DNA of 64,000 nt, from positions 186,001-250,000 of the forward strand of contig JACKQL020000037.1 in the NCBI GenBank assembly GCA_018296165.2, given 5' to 3'. The DNA comes from Termitomyces sp. T153 (taxonomy: Eukaryota; Basidiomycota; Agaricomycetes; Agaricales; Lyophyllaceae). The position numbers and the translations under genes were made by a program. Below, in pieces: positions 23,395 to 33,864 of this stretch; the first letter of the stretch is position 1; each line of letters opens with the position of its first letter. The notes under the pieces were generated by a model. It ran no database searches and had not been told where the DNA came from. It worked only from the letters and a program-made list of their open reading frames with translations.

Positions 23395-24685
23395 TGAGCG
23401 TTGTCGGTCCTACAAGCCCGAGTTCTCCTTCAGTTGCCTGTAATTCTAAACGAATTGCTTTCAAGTTGGTTACCGATGCCCGGTACTTCCATGCTTTCAA
23501 GATCAGATGGGGCAGTACCCAAACCGCGGCGCAACTGGTCTTTGACTCCAACTGCAGCCCTGTATCATCAAGATATTCCCTCATGTCCTGCTGTCAGGTA
23601 CGAATCTATTGTCTCTGGGGTCAATGCATTATGAAACGGCGCCTCGATGGCCTAGAAAAGGACAAACACCTATGCACTCTTCCTACTTGCCTACTAGGTA
23701 TATACCTTACCAGCGGTGGCCAAACTTCATCACCATCCTCAATTACTCCATTCGTCTTTTTCCAGCCGTACACCGGAATCTAGCCAAGATTCTTCGACGA
23801 CCGAATCGACATCTATAACCCACTATTTTTGGCACCATCCCACCATTCAGGTCTCTTCCCTGCTGGCCGACTCATTTTCCAGGTATGATAGTTATTGATC
23901 TTTCTTTGAAAACATATTAAACGCTGACCTGACTCCTCAGGACCTACCATCTTGAAGTCATACAACAGCCGGAAAGGACGGCAGAATTTAGAAACAGCGA
24001 ACTTTCGCGGCTTCCCTTGACCCCCCCTATCATTGTGCGTCTTACGGTCCGAGACTCTTCTGGCAACTATTTTGTCCCGTGAGTGTGTGGGTCGTCTTTA
24101 AGCGAACAGTTAAGAATTCAAACATTTTATGTTTGCAACAGTCAAGCAGAACTTCCATTTCTTATCGCACACCTCTCGTTGTTCAGCGGTGACGGATTGT
24201 CTAGCTTGGACATGGGTTCTTCAATTGGTAACACTCCCCCTCTGCTGTACGGAAATCTAGTATCCTCGATAGATCAGCTAGAGGACCTACAAGGCGATAT
24301 GGGCTTATTTTTTATTTTCTCCGATGTTAGTTTACGTTGGCGAGGTCAATTTCAGCTGGGTGTTACTGTGACCAAGATATCTAGGTAAGCCATATGATCT
24401 TCGGGATTTAGCAGATCTTGCGCGGTTTACCTTAAAATCCCTTTTCAAGGACCGATTCGTTCGGCGGTATGGGCGTTTCCGATCACGGTGTTGTTCTTGC
24501 TGAGACGCGCACGCGGCCTTTTGATGTTCTTCCCTACTCTCAGTACACTGCGGTCCGTGAGTAAATCGAGAACTTCCTAGTGGAGCTCACGGCTAAGTCT
24601 TGTCTGCATAGCACGCACACGTCTGACTAATTCTTTCATTCGGCAAGGCGCAAGAATGCTCACTTTGATATCCCAAAATATTTAA
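23395..24685 (+). CDS. Velvet-domain transcription factor (start uncertain)
   Basis: Fungal velvet factor (VosA/VelB/VelC class), a Rel-like DNA-binding regulator of development and secondary metabolism. The velvet fold reads across exons as TYHLEVIQQPERTAEFRNSE, PLTPPIIVRLTVRDSSGNYF and FLIAHLSLFSGDG. It continues with LLYGNLVSSIDQLED, GLFFIFSDVSLRWRGQFQLG, VTVTKISRTDSFGGMGVSDH and TRPFDVLPYSQYTAV. A last intron joins GCGGTCC to CACGCACACG, giving RTRLTNSFIRQGARMLTL and a stop at 24683. That C-terminus is typical of velvet proteins. The N-terminal region is Ser/Pro-rich and low complexity, split by at least two introns. The ATG at 23395 (MSVVGPTSPSSPS) is one option. Subfamily not settled. 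Confidence 0.8.
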
Positions 24686-25173
24686 TCAGCCTATCTTTCA
24701 TTCCTTCGTTCTTACGTTTGCAGAATAAATTGGGCTTAGAAATGGCTTCTTCCTATCCTGAAGATAACCCCGTGATTTCGATCTATATTTAATGGCGAAC
24801 TGCCTACCTTTATCATTTGGTTAATTTTCTTGCTCATTGCTATATACTAGTAGTGCTACCTGTTTTGCCTCCGGCTGTATTCGAAATTGTGGCGTCATGA
24901 TAAGTATCATTAATGTCTCTGGAATCTAGATATTACGTCAAATTTTCATAGCATTTGTCTTTCCCGTGTGGTTATCTATGTACTGCCACCCTTGTATATA
25001 CGTTGATACTGCCTGCAGATATCAGCAGAATCGTCATAGGAGCGCGTGGGAGATAACAACCCTATTTGGCAAAATTCTTCCCTGTGTTGATGAGGCGCCG
25101 AAGTCCCGAGGTAAATGTGCGTAAATAACAACAGGTGCGTCCCACAGCCGTCATTCTTTTCTTTCGTACAATC
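24686..25173. other. Intergenic: velvet 3' flank and CYSTM gene upstream region
   Basis: AT-rich and full of stops in all frames. Nothing coding seen. It should contain the promoter of the CYSTM gene. Confidence 0.4.
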
Positions 25174-25931
25174 ATGAGTGCTAGCGACTATTACGGGGAC
25201 AAGCAAAACAATTACGCTCCCCCACAAGGTCCACCTCCTGGTCAGGGTTACTATCCCCCACAGGGTAAGACAACTTTCATACTTTTCAGCAGACACGGCT
25301 GCGGAGGAATACGTCGTACTGGAAGAGTCGAGGCCTCATTAGGCGAGAAATGAGGCCAATCTCGGACTCGTTCTGGAAGAACTGCTGTCGGATTTCGTGG
25401 TCGAACACATCGCCACACTCGCCTGATGCAACATTTCTGTTGCTGGCAACAATCCAATGACACCTCGATGGACACAATGCTTGGTGCTTGGCTTTTTTTC
25501 AGAATTCTAATCACCGTTGTAGGTCCTCCCCCAGGCCAGGGTGGCTACTACCCACAGGTACGTCCTTATTTGCGGTCACTGACATTACCTTTTACTTTTG
25601 TCTGATATCTCCTTTTACCCAGCAACCTCAGCCTTCGTATCAACAAGGATACCCTCAATACGGACAGCCAGGATATCCTCAACAAGGGTATCAACCCAAT
25701 CCCGGTCCACAAACTGTTTATGTGTGAGTAACGTGGTTGTCTGCATTGGGCATCTTCAACTCATGCGTCCTGAAGTGAACAACAGCACGACAGGGGAGGT
25801 GGTTCTGGTTGTATGGCCTGTTTGGCTGGTATGTGTTTATGCTGCTGCGCAGAGGGTTAGTGGTATTGCTTCTATAATCTTGACGACCACCGCTGAAATG
25901 TTGAACAGAACTCTGCGAGTGTCTGTTGTGA
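25174..25931 (+). CDS. CYSTM-domain proline/glutamine-rich small membrane-associated protein
   Basis: Small stress-type protein with a disordered PPGQGYYPPQ/YPQYGQPGYPQQGYQ-rich front and a C-terminal CYSTM cysteine module. The module reads GGGSGCMACLAGMCLCCCAE and, after a final intron, ELCECLL before TGA. CYSTM proteins sit at the plasma membrane through palmitoylated or embedded cysteines. Frame is kept across introns at about 25266-25522, 25557-25620, 25725-25752 (boundaries approximate) and 25856-25908. The first intron is about 257 nt, several times longer than any neighbour. It contains an antisense coding-like stretch. About 110 residues. Confidence 0.82.
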
Positions 25932-26195
25932 GCTCTGGAAGGAACTACATTATCTTCGGGACACTCTTATATGGCAGTTGTCTTGCGTATTTCCGGAAAT
26001 ACATTTTTATTGTATTTGCATTGTACTCTACATTGTACCTACAACATTCTTGAGAACACTGGTTTGCAGAGTCGAGTGATCGGAGAATGCGGACACTGCG
26101 ATTGGCTGAGTGGAATCTCCGGTTCACCCCGTCGAGCAAGTCACGCGTGACGTGCACGAAATCACTCCTTCCTCCCGAAAAACCTGTCACCCAAA

Positions 26196-27508
26196 ATGCT
26201 GTCGAGGCTGTCTGCGGGAGCCTTGAGGAAGGCGGCTAATGTTGGAGCATCGCGTTCCACTACCTTACTTACTGCGGCGCGTTCAACACCCGTTTGTTTA
26301 TCTTTGCTCGTCGAAATTCGCCTGTTCTAACGCTTGTCCTAGGTTCGCTTTGCTTCGACCAATTCCACTTCCTCAGCTGGATTTGAGGTCAATATGGTAT
26401 AATTCGTTCCGTAAACCATACATTTGACAGTTTCTCGTAGGCCGTCCTTAACTCTCGTGCTACGCTCGCCTCTGTTGGATTGTTCACTGCAGGCACAATA
26501 GCATGGTATACTCATCTTTATGGGTCTCTACCTTTCCTGGGTGAAGTGCACGCTGGACATCTCGCGGACGAAGGCCTTCATCCCGCTGCACACCCCTGGT
26601 CACACAAAGGCCCCCTCGACACTTTTGACCATGCAAGGTTGATTCAACGCCGAGTGACCTGGAATATTATTAACCATTCCACAGTATCCGACGTGGATAT
26701 CAAGTCTATCGCGAAGTCTGTGCCGCCTGCCACTCCCTTAACCGTATCGCTTGGCGCAACTTGGTTGGTGTCTCCCATACCGTCGATGAAGTGAAAGCCA
26801 TGGCCGAGGAAGTTGAATATACCGACGGCCCTAACGGGGAGGGTGAAATGTTCCAACGTCCCGGAAAACTCGCGGACTACATGCCTGCCCCATACCCGAA
26901 TGATGAGGCTGCCCGTGCCGGCAATGCTGGCGCCCTCCCTCCCGACTTGAGCTTAATCGTCAAAGCACGTCATGGCGGCGCTGTGAGTCTGCCATACATA
27001 TATCTTCCCAGCGCATAATCTTAAGCTGTCATCTCAGGATTACATCTTTTCTCTTTTGACTGGTTACATCGACCCCCCTGCTGGCGTTGAAATCCGTGAG
27101 GGTATGAACTACAATCCTTACTTCCCCGGAGGTGCTATTTCCATGGCACGTGTTCTTTTTGATGGCCTTGTCGAGTACGAAGATGGTATGATTGTGTGTC
27201 GTTCGAGAAGGTCCAATCGTTGACACCATAGCCAATTCCAGGTACACCTGCCACGACATCGCAGATGGCGAAGGACGTCGTCACTTTCCTCAGCTGGGCT
27301 GCAGAGCCTGAGCACGACGAGAGGAAGAAATATGGCATCAAGGCCGTCATCATCTTCTCTGCGCTTACATTGATCAGTCTCTATGTCAAACGCTTCAAGT
27401 GGACTGTTATCAAGAATAGGAAAATTCGTCAGTAGTTTTGCTTCTTTCGTTTTCCTGTACTGAAAACTCCCTGTAGAATACAACCCTCCCGTAGACAAAA
27501 CTCACTAG
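26196..27508 (+). CDS. CYT1: Cytochrome c1, heme protein of complex III
   Basis: Catalytic subunit of the ubiquinol-cytochrome c reductase. It starts with a basic mitochondrial presequence ([20 protein letters not shown]). The hydrophobic sorting segment and [20 protein letters not shown] follow. The c-type heme motif CAACH (26719-26733) is intact within [20 protein letters not shown]. Later blocks are [57 protein letters not shown] and [20 protein letters not shown], which carries the Met ligand. The membrane anchor is [20 protein letters not shown] and the end is [11 protein letters not shown]. The last intron joins AAAATTC to AATACAAC. Six to seven introns; about 320 residues. Confidence 0.96.
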
Positions 27509-27999
27509 AGGTTGATAAATTTGCGTAATGCCTATTAGAGTCGTGGTCCATGGATTGTCCTCTCACCTGTGCTGCAAGGTTTGTGCCATGGTAAGACAAT
27601 GAGACAAACCTTGATGAACTTTTTGTTGAGACGCAAATAACGGGTTGGGATCACAGCAAGACCTGGTCTCATGGGAGATCCTTGACAACCCTCTGGACTA
27701 CAAACTTGATAAACGCCAGTTTTGCTACGGTATATGATGTCCAGAGCAGAATATGGTTGGAAGGTTGTTAGAATATTACCTGAGTATAGAAACTATGTAC
27801 CTGCTCCCCAAGAATATGCGGCAATCGTTCTTGGTATCTAAGTAATATAAGTACCAGGTTTCGGACCGGAATATATGTAAAGCCTTTTTTGTTTTGTTCT
27901 GTTTTGTCTGATCACCTAATACTAGTAGTACACTGACTTAATCTTACCCTATACCCTTGCTTTTTGCTGCACATCCTACCCCTCCTCACATCTACCACC
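27509..27999. other. Intergenic: CYT1 3' flank and THP3 upstream region
   Basis: No open frame of note. A TTTTTTGTTTTGTTCTGTTTTG low-complexity stretch lies near 27885-27906, and a pyrimidine-rich run sits just before the downstream ATG, as is common at fungal promoters. Confidence 0.4.
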
Positions 28000-29811
28000 A
28001 TGTCTGCCGATTCTTGGCCGCCAAAATTGAAGTATGCACATAGTTCAAGCCTCGAACAATGTCGGCTGACTCTTTCGCAGGGACTGGGTCGCAAAATGCC
28101 TTGGTCAAATGACTGACAGCAATAGGACGGAAGCTCAGGCAGAACTCAGACAGGTAATTGCTGACGCTTTCGCTCTTCATACCCTTTGGACGACCGATTG
28201 GGATGGAGTACAACTCAAGAGGTCAAGAGTTTTTCACTTCATCTGCAAGCGATCAAATCCTACTCACTTGTTATTAGTCTGTTGCCCAAGCCTCCTCCTG
28301 TTCTTAACAACCTCAAGCGTAAGACGTAGGTCACCTTCAGTGCTTTGTTTTGGGGCTATCACCCACTCTTTACTATAGCAACGATCCGTCAATTTCAAAC
28401 AAGAAGGCGAAAAAGAATTTACTCAAGAATGCAAGCGCTCCTTCAACTTTTGATCCAAATGACCAGGCTGCTCTCAGTCTTCGAGCGCAGCGATTTCAGC
28501 GCGAGCATGAACTTGAGCGGACAAAACATCTGCGGAACAACGGACAAGGTTCTCTCAAGGTCAATCACACTACGACGCATCTTTTCAGGGACATGTCATT
28601 ATCACGTAGTGGTTCACCATTCGGAGGTGGTGCGGATGATCCTGAGGCTGACCCAGTGCGTTGTTCCATTTATATCATCTCTGTGACTCAGCAGGTTTGC
28701 TCTTCAGAATGTAATTGACTGGGATCATTTTACTATCGTTGGAACTTCGCAGGAAATATTCAAAGATTATCTGCGATTGACAACAGTGAGATTCACCGCC
28801 CGTTTGACTTTGTACCTCGGATGATAGGTTCCTGCAAATAGGAACCAAAACCAGAGCAAATACGCCCCTACGTCATCTTGCAGAAGACTCTCTTGGAATT
28901 GAAGAAACGTTGGCGGGAAAAGTGCAGTTATAACTGGATATGTAGCCAATTCAAAAGTTTGCGGCAAGACCTCACTGTGCGTCATCATCGTTTATAGGCT
29001 GTATACCCTGTCATCGGGCTTGCCATCACCTAGGTTCAGCGCATTAAGAATGATTTCACTGTGCAAGTATATGAAATACATGCTCGTATGGCACTCGAGA
29101 GTGTACGCTACACCTCATTTATTGACCCAATTTTGACGCCAATCGTCCATCGCAGGGTGACATGGTTGAATATAATCAATGTCAAGCAACTCTCAAGACG
29201 CTGTACGAGCTTGGGATTACAGGGAAAGTGGAAGAATTCACAGCATACCGTATCCTGATGCTTTTGCACGGAAGGAATCGAAGTGGTATGGCCTATATAT
29301 GGCATACTGGAAATCATCTAATCCATGTCTTCTAGAATTGAATCTTTTTGTAGGTCAGTTAACCCCTAGACAGAAAGCAGATTCGGCAGTCCGCCATGCC
29401 CTTGCAGTGCAGCGAGCACAAGCGATGGGAAATTATCATTCATTGTTCGACTTGTATCTGACAGCCCCTAACATGGGCGCGTATATTATGGATCATTTTA
29501 TCGATCGAGAGCGAATCAGAGCATTAATGGTGATTACCAAAGCGTGCGTTTTGTGATTGCTTACTTCACTGATAGTTGACTGAGTTTCTTTCAGTTATAA
29601 AACGATATCGCTGCAGTTTATCACCGACGAGCTCGCGTTCGACTCGCTTGACGCAGCACGTCAGTTTTTGGTGGATCATTCAGCATCCTGTTTTACCAAC
29701 CCCCGAGAACCTGATGGCAAGAAGACTTTGGACTGCAAACCGGCGTTCCCTCAGCTTACCCGGATTTTCGAGGAAAAATATCGCAAGATTACCATCAAGG
29801 GAGCAATATAG
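28000..29811 (+). CDS. THP3: SAC3/GANP domain protein (Thp3/LENG8 type)
   Basis: Homologue of yeast Thp3 and human LENG8. In yeast Thp3 works with Csn12 in transcription elongation and mRNA processing. The N-terminus MSADSWPPKLKDWVAKCLGQ is followed by a basic region (NKKAKKNLLK). Next is ALSLRAQRFQREHELERTKH, then VIDWDHFTIVGTSQEIFKDY, the entry to the SAC3 domain. It continues with LRLTTEPKPEQIRPYVILQK, YNWICSQFKSLRQDLTVQRI and FTVQVYEIHARMALESGD, then YNQCQATLKTLYELGI and YRILMLLHGRNRSEINLF. The helical/winged-helix end has FIDRERIRALMVITKAY and YRKITIKGAI. Around eleven short introns; about 430 residues. Confidence 0.9.
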
Positions 29812-30172
29812 TTCGATTGGTCTTAGTGTTCATTCCGGTTTATCCTTTCCTTCGTATTCCCTTATTTCTTCGTTTTCACCTCTCGTTCCGGCACACTTCC
29901 CGTCTATTATCAGGATCAAGAATCCCTCGCTCCGCATTCTAGATCGACTTACCTTCCAGGACCAGCTAATATCGTTGCAGGTTACCTGCAAATTTATTTT
30001 TTTCCATCTCAGGCCAGGCGATTCTGTTTTCTTGTGTCTCGCAGGCAAGTCTCAAGACTTTGTTGGCTCAGGCGGTATGATTCGATGGGACAGCGCGACA
30101 GTGTAAATTTCACAGTTTGTACTATAAGGATATTACAAGATTTGTCGCAATATAAAGCCATTCACATTTATT
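29812..30172. other. Convergent 3' flanks of THP3 and SEN2
   Basis: A plus frame stays open into this region but lacks recognisable content; it is read-through of the THP3 end in another frame. Pyrimidine-rich runs are present. No gene seen. Confidence 0.4.
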
Positions 30173-31584
30173 TCAGTCACGCATCCGTGCAGGGATGAAT
30201 CTTCGTATCGTCACTTCCCTTACTGAGTAGTGTTCTAAACAGGCTGGAGAATCAAGGATGCTGAGCGGGAGGCGGGACCGTGCCGGAATTGTCACGTAGA
30301 CCAAGATAAGGGTCTAGGGGAGAGAATGACGGTGAGTGGTGTCGGTAATCTCGTAGGAGATACTGGAGACAAACCTTTTGCACTTGAGAATTGACTCGGT
30401 TGATTGTACTAAGCCAAGACCATGCAAACGGACTTGCGTTTTGCAATTCAAGAGAAGAAGTTTCTTGGTCTTCGATATCTTCGTATACGGGGCAGACAAC
30501 CATGGCAAACCTGTCCTTCAAGTTAGATATCAACGGAACAGAGATGTAGAGGGTGACATACTCGGCGTGCGCGAAGACAGGACCACGTTTATACAAAAGA
30601 TAATCGACACAAAACTTAATTCCACCTTTCACAACCCAACCAAGAGAACGATAATGATGATAAACAACATAATTTATGAGGAAGGGATTATCAAACTGCA
30701 GTGGTGGCGCTGGATTTGGGGGTATTGGTGGCGGTAGGTGTGCTAATTGGAATGCCGTCCACAACTGTTTTAGGGTCATTGCTTCGTTCTAGGGCAGTTT
30801 TTTTTCAAAATCAAAGTCAGAGAACAGCTAGACTAACGTACCGTATGCGGATCCAATACCGTAAGGCAGTCGAGACCCCAGGCCAGAAAGAATGCTTCTT
30901 GCAGAGTAAGTTGGAGGTGCTCCACGTCCACCAGCGGCTCTAGCTCTGCAGGTTCTACATCCTCTTCAGGCAAAGGTGTGTCTGGGATTTCAGTGAGCGA
31001 CGCGGATGGTCGCCACGTGGCGGCAGATGGGATGCCAGGTCCCGAGAGCGCAGGTTTAATGACACGTCCTTCTGTCTCAAAAATTGCCTCTGCTTCAGCA
31101 GCTACTGCCGCTATAGCTGCTGCACGATCAAGTTTAAATTGTCGTCGCTCAGCCCGACGTTTTGCAGTCACTTCTTCAGACGTCATTTCTGCGCACCATG
31201 ATTAAAGACGTGTATCCCTAGATAGGTTGATCACACACGTTTACCCCCCGCCTTTCTGATGTTAATTTGTCGAGCTAGCCAGCTAGGTTCACTTCGCGAC
31301 AAATCACCCTTCCCAAAGAAGCCTCTCCGCCACAGTAACATCGTGTCTTTTGCATTTGTGATCCAAACTGAACGTGTTGCTGGATCAAAAATTCCTTCGC
31401 AGTGGGGATTTATAACTTCGGTTAGAGAGAGACCGACGAGACCTAAGATTGATCGTAGTCGGCTTGGTGGAGGTTCGATGAATAGTAATGGCAATGGGAA
31501 GCCATATATCCGGTTATTTTCGTTCTTTTTTGCGCCACCCTTCAAAGGCCCTCTTCCACGACCAGAGGACGTAATCATGGACAT
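30173..31584 (-). CDS. SEN2: tRNA-splicing endonuclease catalytic subunit Sen2
   Basis: Cuts the 5' splice site of intron-containing pre-tRNAs. The N-terminal part reads RIYGFPLPLLFIEPP, then IFDPATRSVWITNAKD and MLLWRRGFFGKGDLSRSEPS. A Lys/Arg/Ala-rich helix follows (MTSEEVTAKRRAERRQFKLD). The catalytic fold is LTLQEAFFLAWGLDCL, YVVYHHYRSLGWVVKGGIKF and VDYLLYKRGPVFAHAEFAMV. The endonuclease Tyr and His lie in DYLLYKRG and FAHAEF, and the Lys in SQVQKTLILVYVTIP. The protein ends YSVREVTIRRFIPARMRD. All three catalytic residues are present. The RSLGWVVK/GPVFAHAEF wording fits Sen2 rather than Sen34. Four introns; about 390 residues. Confidence 0.93.
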
Positions 31585-31599
31585 TTCGAGAGCGGGCAG

Positions 31600-33587
31600 T
31601 TAGAGGCGACCGAAGAAAGAGAACTCCGATCATCTGAAAATACAACCAAATATGCCGAAAATGGCTCAAAAGTTGCTCAAAAGAGCGATTTTTCCAGTGG
31701 AAAGATAATGTGGACATAGAGATATGAACAACGTTATCAGTGTGACATGGTACTTTTTGGAGGCGTCGAGTCAGGTCATCATCCAACTTTTGTAAATGAT
31801 CTCTCCTGGAATGAGATACGACCGGGACAACGCGTGGCCTCCGAGTAAGACTTGTAAATTCAAACACCTCAATCCCACCTTCCCAAGCAGTTTTCATGAC
31901 GAAGCTTTCCTTAGATAGTCCACAAAACCCATGAGGTACCTGATATATTGATGCTAAGTGCAAAGAGTAGGCGCCGTAAATCCTCAACTCGAGCTGATCG
32001 TACTTTCAAGAGAATATCAGGTTTATAATGTCGAAGAACAAATCCGAAATGATTCGATACGGCGTCCTCATAATATCATCGCGAAATTATACCCACGTCT
32101 CATGGCTCTGTCAATAATACGAAGCAGTAGTTTGATTGAGGCTTGTACAATATCGGCATCATTCACTTTATATCTACCAAGGACCTTGGATTCGTGGTGA
32201 AAGCATAAGAAGGAAATACTTTCATTAACCTCGCAAGACGAAGAATTTCATCGCTTACGCGTGATTTTTGACCTTTCATCATACAGGGAACGCGACATGT
32301 ACTGTATTTGCTCATGTAATATTAAGCGATACTGTTCGAGGCTCGAAAAGTCCATGGAAAGATCAATGTATTGATGCGGCTGCTCGGAGTCGGCCAACAT
32401 TGAGCCAAAGCTTCCCATTTCATCGATGTCTGGATACCGGGATACTGTGATAGCCGCTTGAGAGTCAGGGCGAACAGCGTTGTAAGAGACGAAGTAGCAT
32501 TCCATCTCAAGGTATTAGCAGTCGGTATCCTAGAGTCTGGGAAATTCGTCTTGCACATCTTGATGATCATGTCGATGTATCCTGCGCCAACAACAATCCG
32601 AGCGACTGACTGACGCGATTGTATGAGCTGGTAGCAGAATTCTGCGAAGGGCATCGCAGCATGAACACGTCGGATGGCACTCAAGTGAAGATCGAGGGAC
32701 CAGACGGATTGTATAGCTCTGTGTAGATCAAAACGTTGAGTTTCCATCCTGTAGCACTAGTCAGACAAGTCAGCCCCAGATCCGAGTAAAAAATATGTAC
32801 CAGTAATCAGGTAAGCACGACATTAAATCCGTCAGAAGCGCAGATAGACTAATGTCCTTCTGGAACCGTGACAACAAAACCTTCACCAAAGGCGAGATAT
32901 TACTATTCTTGATCTGTAATACTACAAGACGTAGGGCCATTTCGCGTACAGAGACGTTGTTCGATCTAGTAGAAGTGCGTGGTCAGGTATGAGCCTCTCA
33001 ATCTGAGTGAAGCTCGCCTTGCAAGTAGACACAGGTCGCGGAAAAACCTCTGTGATATGTGTACTGGACATGAACATGGGGAGATGCGCAGCAAATAACC
33101 CAAGATGCCAACAATATCATCTACATTGGTTTCTGGGCGTAAGAATGATAGTCGCGCGGCGTACGCGGAGCACCTTATTGAAAACGCAAGGGTGCGTTGC
33201 ATCTTGGTATTTTTCTTTTGAGTGTTGTGGTCATCGATGAAACATGTTTTTTTTTGGGGGCTCGTCGAGGTCATCACTAACAAGAGTGCTAGATTACGTC
33301 GGTCGATGCTTTCAATTTATAAGCAGAGACAAAACTCACGAAGTACAAGATTCACTGCAAATTTCAGGCGCGCATGATCAAGATTGAGCTTTGGTACCAA
33401 TCTAGCGGGACGATCAGCAGCAGACACAGTTTCAAGATGAAGTTTTCGTTGACTTGCCACGGCAAAGGGGGGTTTCAAACATCGTGAAATCTTCTGAAAG
33501 AAGCGACGAAGCCTCATACTTGCGGAAGAGACGAAGGTCCGCATCGTCGAGCATTAGATGAATAGGCGACTGAATTTGTAGAGCCAT
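31600..33587 (-). CDS. Hypothetical multi-exon helical protein (ends approximate)
   Basis: Unrecognised. Coding-like minus exons follow each other with plausible short introns. They begin MALQIQSPIHLMLDDADLRL (33587), then LETVSAADRPARLVPKLNLD with HARLKFAVNLVLR. After a poorly resolved stretch comes SNNVSVREMALRLVVLQIKN and LVKVLLSRFQKDISLSALLT (32800-32960). Then RFDLHRAIQSVWSLDLHLSA, FCYQLIQSRQSVARIVVGAG and YIDMIIKMCKTNFPDSR follow, and finally FTSLTRRPRVVPVVSHSRRD near 31800. The helical, leucine-rich texture suggests an ARM/HEAT-like fold, but this is a guess. The frame between exons 1 and 2 does not join cleanly with standard signals. Either a splice site was missed or the gene is damaged. 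The 3' end abuts the SEN2 start. Confidence 0.5.
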
Positions 33588-33864
33588 CTGGGGTCGTTGC
33601 TGATCTTATTCGGCGCCTGTTATGACAACGCTCTCGTCAGATGGAACACCGATGACCGAAGGGATCCGTACAGCCTGAAGCTTATAGCGCGCAACTTGAC
33701 ATAACAGCATGATTAGAAGTTCCATCCACTAGTTTTATAGCGATGGACCGTGCAACTTGTTCATTCCGAGTCGGAACGCGTCGCACAGACACTGCATGCG
33801 TGGCACGTGCCAGTGATCCTTGCGCGTTTTGTCGTCCTTTACTTGACTTCTCATACTTCTCGAC

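Noticed and set aside
30173..31584. Assignment as Sen34 instead of Sen2
   Set aside because: The RSLGWVVK, DYLLYKRGPVFAHAEF and FFGKGDLSRSEPSW wording matches the Sen2 branch; Sen34 has a different catalytic region.
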